Positions 11,801 to 23,752 of a stretch of DNA of 64,000 nucleotides are shown here, piece by piece. A program made the position numbers and the translations under genes. How positions within the stretch are numbered: position 1 is the stretch's first letter; each line of letters opens with the position of its first letter. Under the pieces are notes generated by a model. It was not told the DNA's origin and made no database searches. It saw only the letters and a list, made by a program, of their open reading frames with translations. The stretch covers positions 828,312,353 through 828,376,352 of the forward strand of contig CM057338.1 of NCBI GenBank assembly GCA_030015575.1, given 5' to 3'. This DNA is from Agapanthus africanus (taxonomy: Eukaryota > Streptophyta > Magnoliopsida > Asparagales > Amaryllidaceae).

Positions 11801-13229
11801 CACATATATCGTAAACGGAAATCGCGCACGAAAACTAAAACGGCACACGAATCACACATAGGTTAAAACCTATGGCCTACGCATACGAAAGAACCAAACA
11901 ACACCCGATATCGACGTACAAACGTCAAGTGACCGATACAAAACCCAAAATCCAAAGTTCAAGTCATGAACATCGAGGAAACCAAAACAAAATCTCAGAA
12001 AACTAGTCCCAGATTTTTGGTCCGGTGAAATTTGGCTAAACTAGCAGCAGGGGGGTAGTATATAGGGTATGTGAGCTACAGAAGAAGCCTTGACACCATT
12101 GCCCACACTTTGGCCGGCCACACCGCCTTGAAATCCGGCCTGCTCGGCCAGGGTTGCTCCGTTCTGGTTCGTCTTCTCAGGGTGGTATCCTAGCATCCAA
12201 TATAGGTATCTGGTGTTGCTAGTTTTTCTAGTAAAAATCTCAGGTCATTCCAGATTCTATGTAGTCCCTAATATCATCACAAAACCGACATAGAAAGTTT
12301 TAAATTCAAGTCTTGGGTTTTCTATGCAAGGTGTTGGTCCAAAAATACACTAACAAGCTTGTGGTAACTAATTACACCTTAGCAACCCATAAATCCCCTA
12401 AAAGCTCATCTTGGAAATTTCCAAGATCACTAATCCTCACTAAACCAATTCTAAACTAAAATAAATGCTAAAGGAAATGAATTTCTACACTAATGGTAAA
12501 AGAATTACCTCATTTGGCAACTCAAGAATTTTCTTGAGTTACCCCAAGTGCTCAAAATCCAAACTTTCTTGATCCACCATGCTTGTAATGAGCTTGTGCA
12601 CAATATTAAAGAAGGAAACATGATGTTTTGATTTGTATTTGGGGTTGTGGTAAGGAGGTAGAGGAGGTGGGGAAGAGGGCAGCCATGGTGAGGGAGAAGA
12701 GAAAAAATAAATGATGAAGATGATGAAGTGAAACACAAATGAGCCCATGGTCAAAGACCCTTCACCCCCTATCTCTCTCTCTCTCTCTCCCTAGCCCATA
12801 CCTCCTTGTTCCCTCCCATGCCACATTTTAAAATTCTTTTTCCTTTTTCTTTTCCTTTTTATTTCTTTTAAATTTCAAATATCAAGCATATAAAAACCAA
12901 GTAATAAAAGATACAAGCATGGTTTTTCAATCAAATTAAGAAATGTAACAAGTATTGTTACCATATGACATGGTGCATGTCATATGCATAATTAGTAATT
13001 GCTAATCAAGTTTAGTAATTAACCCATCTACAAATAAGTATTCAAAAGTCTATATTTGCTCTTATCACATAAACACCTTCAATTCAATAATTTTTATAAC
13101 TTTCCAAATATTTTCCAATTTATCCGTATATAATTATACCCCTTTGTTAAAACTAATCTCCATAATATAATTCATTATTTAATTATCCAAATTTCCAAAA
13201 ATAATATTTTATTTTTCTGAAATTTTACA
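8856..13229 (-). repeat. 5' LTR of LARD-A
   Basis: About 4.37 kb, running in plus coordinates from TGTCATGATCC to TTTTACA, so it reads TGTAA...TGACA on its own strand. It matches the LARD-1 and LARD-B LTRs throughout but is clearly diverged. It holds a long stem with 13-base perfect arms (10499-10511 with 10552-10564), a short stem GTAGAT/ATCTAC (11698-11713), an (AT)n tract and a pyrimidine-rich stretch near 12770-12860. The small open frames are not conserved as proteins in the other LTRs. No genes are seen. Confidence 0.85.
11378..11441. repeat. (AT)n microsatellite pair in LARD-A LTR
   Basis: Two AT dinucleotide tracts separated by about 15 bases. LARD-B has a comparable AT tract at about 34742-34770 and 42036-42052, but at a different LTR position. 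Confidence 0.85.
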
Positions 13230-13908
13230 GCCGTCGATGAAGCGCACTTAGGTGGAACACCGCGGCCGTGAGCACCCAAATAGATGCTTTTGGCAACGGA
13301 GTTCTCCTACAGTCACTTGGTCGGGATTATGAGGCGTGGCTATTTAGTAGTGTTACCCGGCGAGCGTTCACGTACTATACGAGATTGCGACAGAGTTTTG
13401 ATCCGAATCAAAACCCCGTGGCAATCGATCAAAAGAGACTAAATTGCTAGATTTACAAAACTCTAACTAGTTTTCACAAAACTAATTACTGTGGATTCCA
13501 AATATTGTATCACAAATCATAGATATCTAGACGGTGTTAAACATTTCGATCGATTTATCAAACATCCACAATTCCTAGAGACCTCAACACTTGAGTCTCA
13601 CTTAAAAATACCTAGAAAGTGCCAAATGTACCTATGCAGCAGCACAAGAAGGGGGAGTCCCTGCCTCACCAACTGTGCCACGGATCCACGGCTAAACACA
13701 TGGTTTTACTGTGGTTGTGCGGCCGTTTGGTAAAGTTGGGCGTTCGTTCTTCTGGGGGATCCATAGAAAACTCTGCACAATTTTCTAAATATTTTTAATT
13801 TCAAAAATTCCAACTTTTGAAATCTTTTCCAGAAACCCGGATTTTAGGGTTTCGAAAAGTCGATCGAACACTTTAGCTTCACCTAGACTACTCCTAATGT
13901 TCTAGCTT

Positions 13909-14140
13909 GGCTCTGATAACATGTTAGTCAGGCAGCCACCCCATCTAACGGGGTCTCCATGGCACCTATAGGTCCCTCAGCAGCTACATTTTACGCATGC
14001 CCCCTCTCGAGGACTACAACCCACCGGAACAACTTCCAGTCTCGGGACACCCTGCAGGTAAAAGCCTATGCTTCGCCACACTGTCATACAGTGAGAACCC
14101 CCCATAGGTCGACATCCAATGCTCAGTAGCTCTGATACCA
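13909..14140 (-). other. Two primer-binding-like sites of C2, 219 bases apart
   Basis: Minus-strand TGGTATCAGAGC starts at 14140, directly after the LTR end. A second, slightly altered copy, TGTTATCAGAGCC, starts at 13921. C3 has the same arrangement with exactly the same spacing (17578 and 17797). Only the first should be the functional-type primer site. Confidence 0.7.
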
Positions 14141-15924
14141 TGTTCGAGTTTCTTAGCACGACCACTAGGTTTTAGCAAGCATCGAGTATGCAATTTTAAA
14201 AAATCTAGAGTGCTAAGGAACACAAACCTAGAATCGAACTAGAGAATTAGGGTTTATAAAGCATGTAAACAACTTTACACTATGTGAATAGAGAATACAA
14301 CCTTTGTAGACCGGTCCTTCACTTCTAAAGCTCCGTGTAGTAGTCCCTTAGCTCTAAGTAGTGGTCCCCGAACTCTTCTTAGGCTCTACTAAGCGAAAGG
14401 AACGAGCTTGCTTAAGGATCTTCAAGGCCGAAGATGATCTACCTTGAGGAATCTCTAACTCAAGTTACCTCTTCACTAATTGAGAAATTAGTGAAGCAAA
14501 CAACATATACTAAATGGCTAGTTTGGTATAGATTGATGAAGTAGGAATTTTGCTCACTTTAGAATTATTTTTCTCTCTCTCTCTTTCTTAACCTTATCAA
14601 AAGCTAGAAAAAGAAAATGAGATGAAGCAGATAATCAAGTGTGAACCCTTGGGTGAGGAAATATCTCAAGAGATATTAGTAGAGAGTTAACCATAGCTAA
14701 AGATAATGGTTGGGTTAATAAATATCTAGAGTAAAACAAAATTAGTGGACTAAGTCAAGACTTCTACATGCTTCCACAAGAATCTTAAGCCATGACATTT
14801 TTCACTTAATTTTGGTTTATCCCTTAATAATTAAATCACCCAAATAATCTTTAGTTTGGTGTGAGTCTCATGCACCCATGTCCAATGTATCATCTAGCAT
14901 GACACAATAGTAAATACATTAATATATATCTCATATATATTTAAATGTATTTGTAGAAAATAAATTCTTAAGTGAGCTAATATTAGTTTAATATATATTA
15001 ATATATCAAATAAATAATTATATATTAAATTATTAAATCAACACTTGATTTAATAATCCGGCTATATCACATACAACCGACTAATATCATTTATATGTAT
15101 ATCAAATATACATATAACAAATTATTGAATCAACACTTGATTCAATAATCCGGTTATATCACATATAACCTATATCGCAAGATTAGAATACTATATCACA
15201 TACACGTATCAATCTCGGTTCTGCACATATCACATATGTGCCCTACTTCGTTTCGCTTGAGCTAGGAAACCTCTGTGTAGGACTCTAAAAACTCGTCAAT
15301 ACGCCAGCAGTAGGTAATGATCATATCAGTCACCCACAAGACGTCAGCTGTACTAGCTGGACGTAACGGCTACCCAGGTATTGAGCGATCAGAAGATTAA
15401 CAAGCAAGCTTGTCCAAACTCCCGTGAATCCAGTAAGTAACACTACCATAGAGTCCGGTCTCTTCGTCTGATATGTCGCATATCGAGTCTGGGTGTGGTA
15501 AACGTCAGACCCCAATAACTTTATAAGCCATGCCGATGTGAGGCTTATAACGGGTCGAGAAACTACTGATAACACTTATCAGTAATTCTTATCATCAGCC
15601 CTGGCCAGAGACTTCCTGTTATAACCAATTGAGCACAGCGCAACATCAACCCCTATACCGGGAGAGACGAAACCCCTCATATCGATCATTGCCTCCATGT
15701 GACTCGGGACTGTACCCAAAATCCACCTGTTTGCACGCTCTCTTGAGCGTGGTAGGGAGGAAATCAAAGCACGGTGGGAATCACACAAGACTCTATGACG
15801 ATAGGAGGAAATCAAAGCATACTATCATGTCGAGCAAGAAAGTCCTCTCTATATACGTCCAAGCATCCATTATAATATACAATCATGTACAATAATGGCC
15901 TATATGGCATACATATAACTAACA
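14141..15924 (-). repeat. LTR of copia C2
   Basis: Reads TGTTAG...GAACA on the minus strand. At about 1.78 kb it is shorter than the family's 2.1 kb because about 390 bases near its start are missing relative to C1. Perfect palindromes include 13-base arms around CAC at 15121-15149, another such pair at 15029-15057, GGTTATAT-CAC-ATATAACC (15152-15170) and GCACATAT-CAC-ATATGTGC (15223-15241). The 3' end was chosen by likeness to the well-defined end of the copia-R LTR; a second primer-like site lies 219 bases further on. Confidence 0.75.
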
Positions 15925-16845
15925 AGCAGTTCTTTGGTGACACTGGTACAGGTTAGTCTGTAGACCCGAGATCGTCATAGAGTCTTGTGTGGTTCCCACT
16001 GTGCTTTGATTCCCTCCCTACCACGGCTCAAAGGAGTCGTGCAAACAGGTGGATTTTGGGTACAGTCCTGAGTCACATGGAGGCAATGAGCGATAGGAGG
16101 GGTTTCGTCTCTCCCGGTATAGGGAGTTGATGTTGCGCTATGGTCGATTGGATATAACAGGAAGTCCCTGCCCAGAGCTGATGATGAGATTTACTGGTAA
16201 GAGTTATCAGTAGTTTCTCATACCGTTATAAGCCACACATCGGCATGACTTATCAAGTTATTTTGTTCTGACAATTTCACCCCCAGACTCGATATGCGAC
16301 ATATCAGACGAAGAGTCCGGACTGTACGGTAAGTGTTACCTATAAGTTTCATGGGAGTTTGGACAAGCTTGCTTGTTGATCTTCTAATCGCTCAATACCT
16401 GGTAGCCGTTACGTCCAGCTAGTACCGCTGATGGCTTGTTGGTAACTGATGTGATCATTATCTACTGCTGGCGTATTGACGAGTCTTTAGAGTCCCACAC
16501 AGAAGTTTCATAGTTCAAGTGAAACGAAGTAGGGCACATATGCTGATATGTGCGGGGGCCTGATTAAATATGAGTATGTGATAACGTATTCTAATCTGGT
16601 GGTTATTTGATATCAATTAGATTATATGTGATATAACCGGATTATTGAATCAAGTGTTGATTTGATAATGTGATATACAGATAAATGATATTAGTCGGTT
16701 ATATATGATATAACCGGATTATTAAATCAAGTGTTGATTTAATAATATGATATATATTTATATTTGATATAATTATATATTAACTAATATTATTGCTCAC
16801 TTATTATTTGCTTATCTTTATATCTATATATATATATATATATTA

Positions 16846-16876
<31 letters not shown>

Positions 16877-17577
16877 GAAGCATGGTTAATTTTCTATTTT
16901 GAGAAAATAGAAAATGAGGTGGAAAATGGGGAGACTTTTAAAGGAATGGGTGAAGTATGGTTTGGATTTACTATTGAAGTATGGTTCATTTCTTTATTGA
17001 AATGAATTCCATGCTTCAATAATAGAGTTCATTTGATCAAGCCATTCTTGACTTGCCTTCACTACTTGAGTTATTTTTCCTCACTTGAGCTCCTTGCTCT
17101 CTAGCTCTCTTCATCTTCCTCCTCACCTCCTCCAAGCTCAAAGAGTCTTATCCTCGAGAAGAACATTCAAAATGAACATCCCTCACATGAGTTGTGAAAC
17201 CTTGAGCTTGTGAGAACCCTCTTGATTAGCAATTAAGTGTAGTGTGTTTACTTCACTAAAGAGTTTAGTGAAGAGGTAGCTTGGATTAGCGGAGCTTCGG
17301 GTGGATCATCTTCGGCATGAAGATCGCAAAGGAAACTCGATCCAACTTCAAGTGGAGCCTAGTAGAGTCGCGTAGACTACTGCACTGAGCTTTTGAAGAG
17401 GACACGGTCTACAAAGGTTGTAGCCTCATTGTTTTTATGTAGTTTTCTTGATATCAAGAAAAAATCCTAATCATCTAGTTTAAGATCTTGTTTAGTGTTA
17501 ATTAGCACCCCTAAATTTTTTAAATTGGCATGCTTGACGCTAGTAAAATCCAGTGGTGGTGCTAACAAACACTTTCA
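15925..17577 (+). repeat. 5'-truncated LTR of copia C3
   Basis: Aligns with C1 LTR from about position 5179 onward, so roughly 460 bases of its start are missing. It ends in CTTTCA just before TGGTATCAGAGC. It holds AT-rich palindromes around 16560-16760 and a (TA)n tract. No genes are seen; the methionine-started frames across the primer site belong to no family I recognise. Confidence 0.8.
16822..16872. repeat. (TA)n microsatellite in C3 LTR
   Basis: A run of alternating TA with one short interruption, not present at this length in the C1 or C2 LTRs, so it expanded after insertion. Confidence 0.85.
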
Positions 17578-17809
17578 TGGTATCAGAGCTACTAGGCATT
17601 GGATGTCGACCTATGGGGGGTTCGCACTGTATGACAATGTGGCGAAGCATAGGCTCTTACCCCCAGGGTGTCCTGAGACCGGAAGGTGTTCCGGCGGGTT
17701 GTAGTCCTCGTGAGGGGCCATGCGTAAAAAGTAGCTACCGAGAGACCTGTAGGTGCCACGGCGACCCTATTGGATGGGGTGGCTGCCTGACTTTCATGGT
17801 ATCAGAGCC
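17578..17809 (+). other. Two primer-binding-like sites of C3, 219 bases apart
   Basis: TGGTATCAGAGCT at 17578-17590 follows the LTR end, and TGGTATCAGAGCC recurs at 17797-17809. Both are preceded by ACTTTCA or CACTTTCA. The C2 copy shows the same doubling at the same spacing, so it predates the split of the two copies. Confidence 0.75.
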
Positions 17810-19208
17810 AAAGCTAGAAAATTAAATAATGTTTGTAAAACCATGAAACCGAAACAACTCTGAAACCGTAAACCCAAACATCAACTTTCTGTCGATTTTA
17901 AAATGATCTCTGAATTTTTTTGAAACAAGTACAAAATGTTACATTTGGTGTAAATAGAACACTAGAGAAATTCGAGGCCAAAACACCAAAATCCAATCGG
18001 CGAAACCATCATTCTGGCCGGCTTCGCCGGTCCCAGTACATGATTTTAGGCTCGAATTTTTTTGTGTTCTTATGTGTTGGGTTTAGGGTTTCATGTTTGT
18101 GTTTGATTATCCCAGTTTTCATGTTATGTTAACCTTCCTATTAGGGCTATTCGGAGTGTTTTGTAGTCGTGTATTAACGTCGTTTCGAGTTTAAGTTTGA
18201 TATGTGATACAATATTTGAAATCCACATTTAATTAGTTTTGTGAAAACTAGTTAGTGATTGTAAATCTAGCATGTTAGTCTCTTTTGATCGATTGCCACA
18301 AAGTTTCGATTCGGATCGAAACTCCGTCGCAATCGCGTATCGTACGTGAATACTCTCCAGATAACTTTACTAGGTAGCCACGCCCCATAGCCCAGACCAA
18401 GTGACTTTAGGAGAACCCCGTTGCCAGAAGCATCCACTCGGGTGCTTGCGACCATGGTGTTCCACCTAAGTGCACTTGGTCGACGGCATCAGGGATGCGG
18501 CCATCTACTAAAGTTCCCAACGAGTATTCGATCGGGTAGTCGGGAATCTTGTTGAATTACCTGACTAAGTTATTGAAAAGTGTTTTCGATATGAGACTAA
18601 AATGCAAGGTTTATAGGGTTAGGCATGAAATTCGGAATATGAGATATTCCGGGTTTATGATGTCTAAGGATAATGTAGATTCTAATTATTGTAGTTTTTC
18701 ATTTCTTTTCTGCGACCGTAAGTGTAATATGTAGTGTATCCCCGATCTCGTTGCTATATGTCAACGGAATTTGGGATACGCATATTTACTTCGTTGATGA
18801 CATGTGATGTTATGCGTTGCTGTGATATTTTATATTGGATCGTCGTGAATGAATAGCCGGGTTTTTTTGCATGAGATGAGAGTTTTTTTAATTTTTATTC
18901 ATGTAAAATTGTATGTAATATTCTTTTATTGGGACACTTCCGGGTTGAGGATGATGTCACCATTGATGTATATTATTTACTTTTCCGCATTAGGATAGAC
19001 CCAAGGCGGGGAGCATAAGTAACCGGGTTCTAGAGTCCAGTGGAAGACCATCTCGAGGAGTCGAGACCGGGTCTCCTAACTCTAGAATTGGCAGGGTTGC
19101 TTGCCGCTCTCGTAGGGGTCTAGGGATATGGGTTTGGCTATTCATCACGACCGTGGAATCCGTGTTTTTCATTATTGGCTTAATTTAAAACACGGACCTC
19201 CTAGTATA
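17810..19208 (+). other. C3 leader, first part
   Basis: Non-coding leader that matches 1-898 of C1 from about 18285 on, and C2 in inverted orientation (13230-13908). A perfect hairpin, GGAATAT-GAG-ATATTCC, sits at 18634-18650. The part ends at the target site GTATA (19204-19208) of LARD-1. No gene is seen. Confidence 0.75.
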
Positions 19209-22200
19209 TGTCACGACCTGAAAGGAATGGAACATGACCGGCACTTAAATTACGAAACGTCTCGAGGCGTACGTAATCTAAGTATGCCAAAACCCAGAAA
19301 TCAAAACCAAAGAAGCAGTAGAGTGAAGGAAAAAACAACTTAAAACAAGTAGTTTTAATAGCATAAGCCGAATTATGCGGTTTCAAAAACATCAAATATT
19401 TCCTGAAAATTTCGGCAGAGTCTCCTTTGTAAAAACTGGCTCCCAAACGGGATACAACACGAATAGTATACGAAATCAATAAAAGGCATCCCCAAGCGGG
19501 AGCTAGCTCTTCGTCAATCGACGGTCACAACCACACAAGCAATATAATATACAACGCCAAGGGCGAGGATCAAAACTCAAAAGGAAACTCAAAACCACCA
19601 GAAATCCACAGAAATAAAACGCGCGACTCTAAGGTCGAAAGAATAACATCACTGGTCTCTATCTCAGAAATAATACATGTTTGGTTGATGGAATTTACTA
19701 GATACAACTGAATAATATTATACAAGGTAATATGATGGGTACGATACCAATAAACCCACCTACTAGCAGGTCACCTGAACGAAACTGTGCCCGCAAAGCC
19801 GTAATGAAACCTGTACGGCAACCCTGTAAGAAACTGGGGCACAACGGGGGTGATTTGCCAACTCGTGAATAGAAAAACATCTACGAATAGAAATCGCATG
19901 TATGACACAATCCTAGGTCATACGATCATAATATATAATCCTCAAATATATAACCAGCAACCTATAACCATGGCGAGGGCAAATATCTAACCCAAGTGTA
20001 ATCCCATGTGCCCATGTCAGTGCCTCAGGTAGCAATGTATCATATGGATGATGTATGAATGCATGAAACAGAATGTATGGACTGAAGAAAACTGCTTTCA
20101 TAAATCAGTGAGATTTCTGTATTCTAAAAATGAGGTACCATAAATGAAATCAGCATAAAACAGTGCCCAGCATCGACACAAAACAAGTGTCCAAATGTCT
20201 CGATATCTCTGTGTCACAATCTCTGTACCTCAATATCTCAAAATCTCAATGTCTCAATCACAATATCTAGGGTGCCGTCAGTCCAGACCGGCCCCTACCA
20301 TCTATCTCAAGACCACGACGGTATCCTCCGGATACCTGACGCGTCGGGTAAAATCACCGGTCGGTAGTGCTCCCCCGCCAGGCTCAACGTCAACAACACG
20401 ACCTTCTCGCCCCGGGGTACCGCACCGGGCCCACCATGTACCCGAAACGGTTCATCCAACTTCTCGAATCGGGTCTCGAAATCCATCAGCAAACTCATGG
20501 TGGACGACTCATATATCATGGGAAAACCGCGCTTTTCATTTAAAAAGAGAGAGAAGAAGTTTGTATAAGGTTTGCGGTTTTCCCCTAAATCCAGAAAATC
20601 TCATGGAAATCCGAATCCAAAACCTCAATAGCACGTAAAATAGTGAATATATGCATGAGAATCCATGAATGCGGCATAACAATGAATAACAGTATGCATG
20701 AAGTAGCAGGTAATAATTACAATGTCTAAACTAACATATAAGGCAAGTACACTAATATCATGTCTAAACTATTAGCTAACAGGCTATGTCAATGTAATAG
20801 TATTTTCTAAGTGTACGTGACATGGCAATTACCGATGAAGATGTGTGTGAGCCGGCAAGTAAGTGTACGTGGTACATACGCATCATCGGTAATGGTGATA
20901 GTGTCCTAACAGCATGATATCAATAATGAAATATGAATTACAATAAGTATGCGATGCGGAGCAACAGCAATAATATGCGGGAGCTGAATACTAGACACAA
21001 CGATAACTAAACTGCATTAACCTAATATAAGTCCTACAATAGTGCCTTTTTAAATAACACAAATCGCGGTGACTTGAAAATAAGGGCTACGGTGTTTTTA
21101 TGAAAAGTTACATCTTTTGAAATATCCGTAGAATCCCTTGACCTGTCTTTTAAAATACCCACGATTCGTTAGTTTTGAAATAGGTAAGAGTCAAATCTAG
21201 TCTAACAACTACACTAAACTATACGGCTGAACTAATAAGCTGAACTACAGGTAAGGAAACCGCCTAACATCTGAGTCGATACGTATACATACATGTATAT
21301 ATATTAGTCGGTGATCCCGCCTCAATAATATCATATCCGATACCATATCTATAATCAGACATTCCAAGTCAAGAGTGCTGATCAATCATCAATATATAGC
21401 TCGTACGTAAATCCGTCGTACGGCATCCCCAAATCTGGGTACGGGTCAATATCATACTCATCACACTGTTCATCTGATATCCTCTTTATCAAGATCATCA
21501 TCTGGGGTACTGACCTATGTCTAGTACACTACTAATATCACTATTCACATGGCATTGTCATTCAAAGATCCGCTATAACATCAGGACGTATCTCAAGTAC
21601 GAATCTTGCCATATCACCGATCTCACGGTCTCAACTCAAATCTCATCGACTCATCTCAATCCCAAGTATCATCCGCAAATTCAGTATGTGAACACCTAGT
21701 CCCATACCTAGGTGAGCCCATAAACACATCTCACCATATACGCACAGGTAATAACATAGATGTATGCATGTGTGTGTGTGCGTGTGTGGGTGTAAGGACT
21801 ACTCTAGGGTTTCGCAACTAACACTAAACTAATCCATGAACACCTAGAATCTACCTTTATCATCAAGTCTCATATCAACATAAAATATATAATCAAAATA
21901 TATGTGTGTATACGTATTCGTATACATCACCACGAACTGCGGGGGTGCTATACGCCATCCACCCGACTTCTCCCCGTAGATATAAATCTACTCACCTGGT
22001 CCTCGCTCGCCGGTGCCGACGTCGCCACGCGCTTGCTTGTCGTCTCGAAGTCCACATGGGATACCTACATATCATAACGGACCATATCGCATTAAAATCC
22101 GACTCATGACCAAAACGACACATGAATCCCACATAGGTCAAAACCTATGGTTTGCTTTCATAAATCAACCCAAAACCCTCGACATCGGCGTACAAACACC

Positions 22201-23752
22201 GAGTGATCGCAAAAAAACTCAAACGCACCAATCGTGGTTTCAAAACTCACTAATCATATAAGAAATAGGTTTTAATTCATCAAAACCATAAAAGTAAACA
22301 AATCGTTTTATTTCCCAAAAATCTAGTTAGCGGTCGTTAACCGTATTAATACAAATCTTGATGTTTAAACAAAACTAATGACCATAATATTTACTAAATA
22401 ACTTAAATAATCCATACAAACCATTTCCATAATTTAATTTCACCAAACTATATACGTTCAAAAAAAACTAGTTTGCAATCTTACCCAAATTTCAACCATT
22501 TTAGCAAAAATGCATATACAACAATCTAGCTTAGATTTGCAAGATCTAAAGCATTAAACTACATCTTAAAATGCTAACAGTGTCATGAATATCCTAATAA
22601 GATTTTTATCCCAATTGATTAATTAAATTCCCAAAACCTAGTTAACAAAATTAACACAATTAGCAAAATTTAAACTAAAAATTAGCAACTAGTAACTAGC
22701 TTTTCCTTGCATGACTTAAGATCTCAAATTACAACACACAAATCATGATCCAAATACCCAAAACTCTAGTTTGATCACAACCCCTTCTCTTGAATTTTTC
22801 AATCATGCAATTTGAACCCATATAAAACCTAATTAACACTTAATTAAGCTAACATAAGCATTAACCAACAATTTTAACTACATGGTTAAAATTATACCTC
22901 CACAAATTTGTAGATTTCACTAGAAATCTAGCCATCCAAAACGCTCTCTTTTCACCACAATCCATGCTTGATAGCCTAAACTAAAATGGGTAGGAGTTGG
23001 ATTTGGATGTTGGGATTTTTTTGATGGATTTTAAGGCAATTTTGATGAAATTTTTTCAAGAGAAATGATGGGAGAAAAGGGAGGAGCTGTTGTTGAGAGG
23101 GGGAAGGGGTTTCGGCTGGAATGGGGAGTGATTGGAGAGAGAATGAGGTGGGAAAAGTGTTTTGAAGTCAAAGAAGTCAAAGGTCAACACAACCATATCT
23201 CTTTTCTTATACATTTCTTTTTGTTTTGTTTTCTTTTCTTTAGCAAAACAAGTGAGGAAAATTGAGGGGGCTGCTGAATTCAGCCAAGGGGGAGGAAAAA
23301 TGGTGGTGTGTGAGTGAGGGTATGGGTGTGGGGTGATAGAAAATGATAAATACTATACCCCAAACATCTATTTACACTAAATTCACTATTTAAGCTTTTT
23401 TCTTCGATATTTTCTAACACCGTTTTGGCAAACCATTTCATTTCAAAAACCACATGATAAAATTTTATTTAATATGTTATGATGCACAAAATTTGTTTCA
23501 ACTCATTCCAATTTGTAATTTTTCCTAATTAAATGTATTAGTGACGGCTTAAAATAATATTAAAATAAATTTTTTCAGAAAATTTAAAATTTCACCAGTG
23601 GCTCAATAAACACCAAATACTAGCAATTACATAGCTAGAATATGTATATTTAATTTTATAATAAAGATATTTGTATTTTGACTTTTTACAGAAAACCCCC
23701 TTATTTTACCGATTTTCCGAAATTTCACCGAAACGATTTTCAAAACGTTACA
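19209..23752 (-). repeat. 3' LTR of LARD-1
   Basis: 4,544 bases, TGTCACGACC...ACGTTACA in plus coordinates, nearly identical to 26546-31090. It holds a long stem (arms ATTACCGATGA at 20828-20838 and TCATCGGTAAT at 20883-20893), GTAGAT/ATCTAC (21976-21991) and GGTATC/GATACC near 20320. Open frames here are repeated in the other LTR only because the LTRs are copies; none matches a protein family I know. Confidence 0.92.

Larger units (their letters stand above)
6796..13229 (-). mobile_element. LARD-A, truncated LARD-like non-autonomous retrotransposon
   Basis: Minus-strand element with a complete 5' LTR (8856-13229) and about 2.06 kb of interior (6796-8855). The interior resembles the interiors of LARD-1 and LARD-B, but the last part next to the purine tract and the whole 3' LTR are missing. 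The left edge is fused to the C1 LTR, so a deletion or recombination has removed material. The right edge abuts C2 leader sequence, whose counterparts are intact near 150-180 and 18470-18500, so the insertion split C2. Its putative target duplicate is GCCGT at 13230-13234; the partner is lost. No coding capacity is recognised. Confidence 0.8.
13230..15924 (-). mobile_element. Fossil copia element C2 (LTR plus partial leader)
   Basis: Minus-strand copy of the C1/C3 copia family. It consists of one LTR (14141-15924), the primer-site region and about 900 bases of leader, cut off where LARD-A inserted. Nothing of its coding region is present. The leader part is the inverted counterpart of 17578-18500 in C3. 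Together with C3 it forms a large head-to-head inverted repeat. Confidence 0.8.

Noticed and set aside
13922-15924. Alternative C2 LTR boundaries with inverted TGTTAG/CTAACA ends
   Set aside because: Attractive ends, but comparison with the firmly defined end of the copia-R LTR places the LTR end at 14141. The stretch 13922-14140 is then leader between the two primer-like sites.
20195-20638. 147-codon frame present in both LARD-1 LTRs (also 27531-27974)
   Set aside because: Repeated only because the two LTRs are copies of each other. The related LARD-A and LARD-B LTRs have no equivalent product, and no family is recognised.
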